DNA of 7,238 nucleotides from Candidatus Wildermuthbacteria bacterium (GTDB lineage Bacteria > Patescibacteriota > Minisyncoccia > Minisyncoccales > UBA10102), in contig JACOVR010000014.1 of assembly GCA_016177245.1 (NCBI GenBank), forward strand, positions 1-7,238, read 5' to 3'. Of this stretch, positions 5,180 through 7,238 are shown piece after piece. The notes under the pieces were generated by a model. The model was not told where the DNA came from, ran no database searches, and was given only the letters and a program-made list of their open reading frames with translations. Each line of letters opens with the position of its first letter. The stretch's first letter is position 1. Both the position numbers and the translations under genes were made by a program.

Positions 5180-5677
5180 GAAACATCCTTACAACAATTT
5201 CTCAAGGCATACGATGACTTTGCGGATGCCATTTTCCGTTATTGCTACATTCGAGTATTTGAAAGAGAAATGGCAAACGACTTGGTGCAGGAAACCTTTG
5301 TGCGCACATGGAAATACATGGCAGAGGGCAAAGAGATACAAAACATACGCGCCTTTCTGTATAAAACGGCGACCAATCTTATTATTGATCAAAAGAGAAA
5401 GAAAACTGCTGTATCGTTCGAATTACTGCAAGAAAAAGGGCTTCTCCCCCGTCATACCAATGGGACAGAAAAACTTGTCGAAAGCATCGACGCCAAAGAC
5501 GCGCTGCAAAAACTTTCTCAGCTCCCCTCTCATTACGGTGAAGTCGTTGCCATGCGCTACGTTGAAGAACTCTCGGTACGAGAGATTGCAGAAATCTTAG
5601 GAGAGACGGAAAATACAATATCGGTACGCATCCATCGGGCGCTCCAAGCGCTTCGAAAAATTATTCCCTATGAATGA
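5177..5677 (+). CDS. RNA polymerase sigma factor, sigma-70 family, ECF-like
   Basis: The protein has 166 residues from ATG 5177. Region 2 spans about 13-78, with DFADAIFRYCYIRVF, then the core-binding and -10-recognition stretch NDLVQETFVRTWKYM (34-48) and NIRAFLYKTATNLIIDQKRK. A linker (79-104) leads to region 4 (105-162) with L..LP..YGEVVAMRYVEEL and the helix-turn-helix SVREIAEILGETENTISVRI. Regions 1 and 3 are absent, as in ECF (group 4) sigma factors. ATGs at 5138 and 5144 are in frame, but they lie in or next to the -10 box of the likely promoter, so 5177 is preferred (leader of about 30 bases); longer starts at 5033 would run into the divergent gene. The stop overlaps the next gene's start by 8 bp, indicating translational coupling with its probable anti-sigma partner. 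Confidence 0.9.
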   Translation: METSLQQFLKAYDDFADAIFRYCYIRVFEREMANDLVQETFVRTWKYMAEGKEIQNIRAFLYKTATNLIIDQKRKKTAVSFELLQEKGLLPRHTNGTEKLVESIDAKDALQKLSQLPSHYGEVVAMRYVEELSVREIAEILGETENTISVRIHRALQALRKIIPYE

Positions 5678-6845
5678 CACATTCAAACAATTCATACAGC
5701 GCCTCGGCACGCTGAAGATACGGACAGAAGATCGAATGCGCATTCGCGACGCGATTTTTAAGTATGCAAAAACATATCCCGTAAGAAAAGAGGGAGAGGA
5801 TCGTCGGTATTTCCAGGAAAGGTCGATGGTGCAAAGAATTCGAGAACTCTTATTAACCCCAATCAATCCCATGCCTATTCTTGCAGGTTTTGCAATTCTT
5901 GTTCTTACGGGAGGAGGAATCACGCTCGCCGCCGAGCAGGCGCTCCCGGGCGACCCCTTGTTCCCCGTGAAGATTACGGTGAACGAGGGATTCAGAACCA
6001 TTCTCGCATTGAGCGATGAAGCAAAGGCGGATATTGAACTCATCAAAACAGAACGACGCCTCCAGGAACTTGAAAAGTTGGCAGTACAAGGAAAACTCAA
6101 ATCAAAGATTGCTGCAGACGTAAACACAAGAGTGGAGAAACAGACCACTGCTGCTGCAGATTCCGGCCTCAAACTTAAGGCGAAAGGAAATCTTGAGGGA
6201 GCTGCAAAAGTATTTTCCGACCTGGAAGCAGCCCTTAAAACCCATGAGAAAATTCTGATGGAGACCGACGAAAAGAAATCAAAAGGAGACGTTGAAGCAA
6301 AAGATATTTTGGTTACGCTGCGCGCCCAAGGAGAAAATACTATCAAGATAAGAGAAGAAATCCAAGCAGAAGTATCGCAAAAAGGACCTGAAACCAAGAA
6401 AGCTGCAGAAGGAAAAATGAAAGCGGCAGAAAACAAACTCACGGAGGTAGAATCCTTCATCGTAAAAATGAGGGCTAGGGCAGGAGCAAGGGCGGTGGCA
6501 GAAGCAGAAACAAGATTAGAATCGGCAAAAACCCTTTTTGCAGAAGGGAAAGCAAAGATTGAAATTGAAGCGGAGGCATTTGCAGAGGCGTTTGCAAAGT
6601 TTCAGGAGGCAATGAGAATTGCCCAGGAAGCGAAACTGCTCGTGGAAACAAGCGCTGAAACAGATGTCGACATCGACATAGAACTCAAAGAAAGTCAGAT
6701 AGAAACAGAAGCAAAAACAGAAGTAGAGGCAGAAGAGAAGGGAATGCTGGAACTAGAATCCAATAAAGGAGAAACGAATATTGAAGAAACGATAAGGGAA
6801 AAAGTGAATGTAGAAGGAGAAGTAGAGATTAAAACCGGACTCTAG
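5670..6845 (+). CDS. DUF5667-type membrane protein, probable anti-sigma/sensor partner
   Basis: The 391-residue protein has a basic N-terminal cytoplasmic part (1-66), one membrane helix (about 68-88), and directly after it the DUF5667 signature AAEQALPGDPLFPVKITVNE (87-106) with LALSDEAKADIEL..TERRLQELEKL. A long Ala/Glu/Lys-rich helical, probably coiled-coil, region reaches about 325, followed by an acidic Glu/Thr/Val tail (326-391). The N-terminus faces the cytoplasm, where it could hold the sigma factor encoded upstream; the rest lies outside the membrane. DUF5667 proteins commonly sit next to sigma-70-family genes in Actinobacteria and Patescibacteria. There is no Zn-binding HxxxCxxC anti-sigma motif, so the sigma contact is inference from operon structure (8-bp overlap) and topology. 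A strong terminator follows 16 bases after the stop. Confidence 0.8.
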   Translation: MNDTFKQFIQRLGTLKIRTEDRMRIRDAIFKYAKTYPVRKEGEDRRYFQERSMVQRIRELLLTPINPMPILAGFAILVLTGGGITLAAEQALPGDPLFPVKITVNEGFRTILALSDEAKADIELIKTERRLQELEKLAVQGKLKSKIAADVNTRVEKQTTAAADSGLKLKAKGNLEGAAKVFSDLEAALKTHEKILMETDEKKSKGDVEAKDILVTLRAQGENTIKIREEIQAEVSQKGPETKKAAEGKMKAAENKLTEVESFIVKMRARAGARAVAEAETRLESAKTLFAEGKAKIEIEAEAFAEAFAKFQEAMRIAQEAKLLVETSAETDVDIDIELKESQIETEAKTEVEAEEKGMLELESNKGETNIEETIREKVNVEGEVEIKTGL

Positions 6846-6858
6846 GACACTTGGCGCC

Positions 6859-6905
6859 AAAGAACCCCGTCAACATTAGCCAGATATGTTGGCGGGGTTC
6901 TTTTT
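6859..6905 (+). terminator. Intrinsic terminator of the sigma/DUF5667 operon
   Basis: The arms AGAACCCCGTCAACAT (6861-6876) and ATGTTGGCGGGGTTCT (6886-6901) form a 16-base-pair stem with one G-U pair and a nine-base loop, followed directly by TTTT. AA at 6859-6860 can add two more A-T pairs. It is a very stable terminator placed just after the DUF5667 gene. Confidence 0.9.
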
Positions 6906-6913
6906 GATAGAAT
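6905..6913 (+). promoter_or_regulatory. Extended -10 promoter just after the terminator
   Basis: TGATAGAAT matches the TGnTAnnnT pattern and begins inside the T-run of the terminator. It ends five bases before ATG 6919, so it would drive a nearly leaderless tiny ORF and the msrB fragment beyond. Confidence 0.45.
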
Positions 6914-6918
6914 AAAAC

Positions 6919-7002
6919 ATGGGGCACAAACCAAAAATTCTGAAGGTTCAGAAAGAATTTTCAAAACTTTTAAAACGTAATAACATTTATAACGATCGTT
7001 AA
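6919..7002 (+). CDS. Possible 27-residue small ORF
   Basis: The frame reads MGHKPKILKVQKEFSKLLKR followed by NNIYNDR and TAA. It is very basic and could form one amphipathic helix. The only support is position: an extended -10 lies five bases upstream, matching the nearly leaderless layout elsewhere in the window. There is no Shine-Dalgarno and no recognised family. It may instead be a non-coding leader of the msrB remnant. Confidence 0.25.
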   Translation: MGHKPKILKVQKEFSKLLKRNNIYNDR

Positions 7003-7015
7003 GTTTGTTGTTATC

Positions 7016-7024
7016 TGGTAAAAT
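7016..7024 (+). promoter_or_regulatory. Candidate extended -10 for the msrB fragment
   Basis: TGGTAAAAT fits TGnTAnnnT and ends three bases before ATG 7028. That is tight: at normal spacing, transcription would begin at or inside the start codon. It may be the degraded original msrB promoter. Confidence 0.35.
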
Positions 7025-7027
7025 GCG

Positions 7028-7177
7028 ATGAAAAAAGATAAGGAACTGGCTCCAGAACTCTATCAGGTGGCAATTGAAAAAGGAACCGAGGCGCCATTTT
7101 CGGGAAAATACTGGAACGGCAAAGAAAAGGGAATGTATGCGTGCGCCTGGAACCGAAAAAAAGTTAGTATCCCCTGA
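7028..7177 (+). pseudogene. msrB: Truncated methionine-R-sulfoxide reductase B (N-terminal fragment)
   Basis: The 49-residue reading frame opens with [20 protein letters not shown] and [14 protein letters not shown]. This is the characteristic N-terminal part of MsrB, including GTE-PF-G-Y and the KEKG-Y-C stretch. MsrB enzymes are about 125-150 residues long and reduce methionine-R-sulfoxide with a catalytic Cys near the C-terminal end. Here homology stops right after MYACA, before the second Cys of the first CxxC, the GWPSF motif and the active site; the last residues (WNRKKVSIP) look random. The other plus-strand frames do not continue MsrB. Its end overlaps the convergent rpoD end by 14 bp, so the gene was probably cut off by a rearrangement beside rpoD, or the contig is misjoined here. 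It cannot encode an active reductase. Confidence 0.75.
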
Positions 7178-7238
7178 GTTTGCGGAGGGCGCGGTGGTCG
7201 CGGATTCGTTCCAATGCCTTTGCTTCAATCTGGCGGAT
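7164..7238 (-). CDS. rpoD: Main RNA polymerase sigma factor RpoD/SigA (last 24 residues)
   Basis: On the minus strand the frame is open to the window edge and reads [20 protein letters not shown] then LRGY and [14 protein letters not shown]......KLRGY is the conserved end of region 4.2 of group 1 sigma factors, covering the recognition helix that contacts the -35 box and the final basic segment. The rest of the gene lies beyond the right edge. A T-run follows the stop on its own strand (CTTTTTTT), but no stable stem precedes it. It is the second sigma factor in this window and is distinct from the ECF-like one at 5177. Confidence 0.85.
   Translation of the reverse strand: MRQIEAKALERIRDHRALRKLRGY

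Noticed and set aside
5597..6460. 287-codon open frame on the minus strand opposite the DUF5667 gene
   Set aside because: The Ser/Phe/Ala-rich product is the expected mirror of a Glu/Lys/Ala-rich coiled-coil gene; it also covers the sigma gene's end.
6842..7228. 128-codon open frame on the minus strand over the terminator, tiny ORF and msrB fragment
   Set aside because: It runs through an intrinsic terminator, overlaps the rpoD end in a different frame, and shows no domain; the msrB similarity on the other strand explains the region better.
1..7238. CRISPR arrays, tRNA or rRNA genes, insertion sequences
   Set aside because: Reading through both strands I saw no regularly spaced repeats, no cloverleaf or T-arm consensus, no rRNA-like stretches and no transposase motifs.

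Overview
The window looks like a piece of a small-genome bacterium of the Candidate Phyla Radiation (Candidatus Patescibacteria, Parcubacteria-like). This is inference from gene content: a DUF5667-type membrane protein coupled to a sigma-70-family factor, an M23 peptidase ending in a Gmad2-like domain, a lone LUD-domain protein, several small exported or membrane proteins of unknown function, and almost leaderless genes preceded by extended -10 (TGnTAnnnT) promoters. The standard stop code fits: TGA ends several genes, so TGA-to-glycine recoding is not supported.

Layout. 1-447 is the 3' end of a GT-B glycosyltransferase resembling trehalose phosphorylase/synthase. 448-687 holds a probably broken small membrane-protein gene (480-666). 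688-942 is a two-helix membrane protein, followed by three consecutive hairpins (945-1027), the last an intrinsic terminator. 1045-1662 (-) is a LutC-like LUD protein, divergent by 28 bp from an M23 endopeptidase gene (1691-2878). That gene is frameshifted inside its C-terminal Gmad2-like domain, and the lost C-terminus is still readable in another frame to 2991. 2996-3505 (-) is an exported DUF5666-like protein, divergent from a GH5-like surface protein with a proline-rich linker and C-terminal membrane anchor (3593-4711). 4692-5117 (-) is a small exported helical protein, divergent from a sigma factor gene (5177-5677) that overlaps the gene for a DUF5667 membrane protein, its probable anti-sigma/sensor (5670-6845). 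A 16-bp-stem terminator closes that operon. The right end carries a tiny ORF, an amino-terminal fragment of a methionine sulfoxide reductase B gene (7028-7177), and the last 24 codons of the main sigma factor RpoD on the minus strand (7164-7238).

How the parts may work together. Most genes act at the cell envelope: wall hydrolysis (M23), surface glycan binding or cleavage (GH5-like), exported small proteins, and a sigma/anti-sigma pair suited to envelope sensing. The promoter and 5' leader of the sigma operon closely match those of the GH5-like gene: extended -10, then CCGACCTTT exactly 8 bases later, then GACGAAC before a start codon. This suggests the two are co-regulated. In all three divergent gene pairs a single nearly symmetric -10 heptamer could serve both strands.
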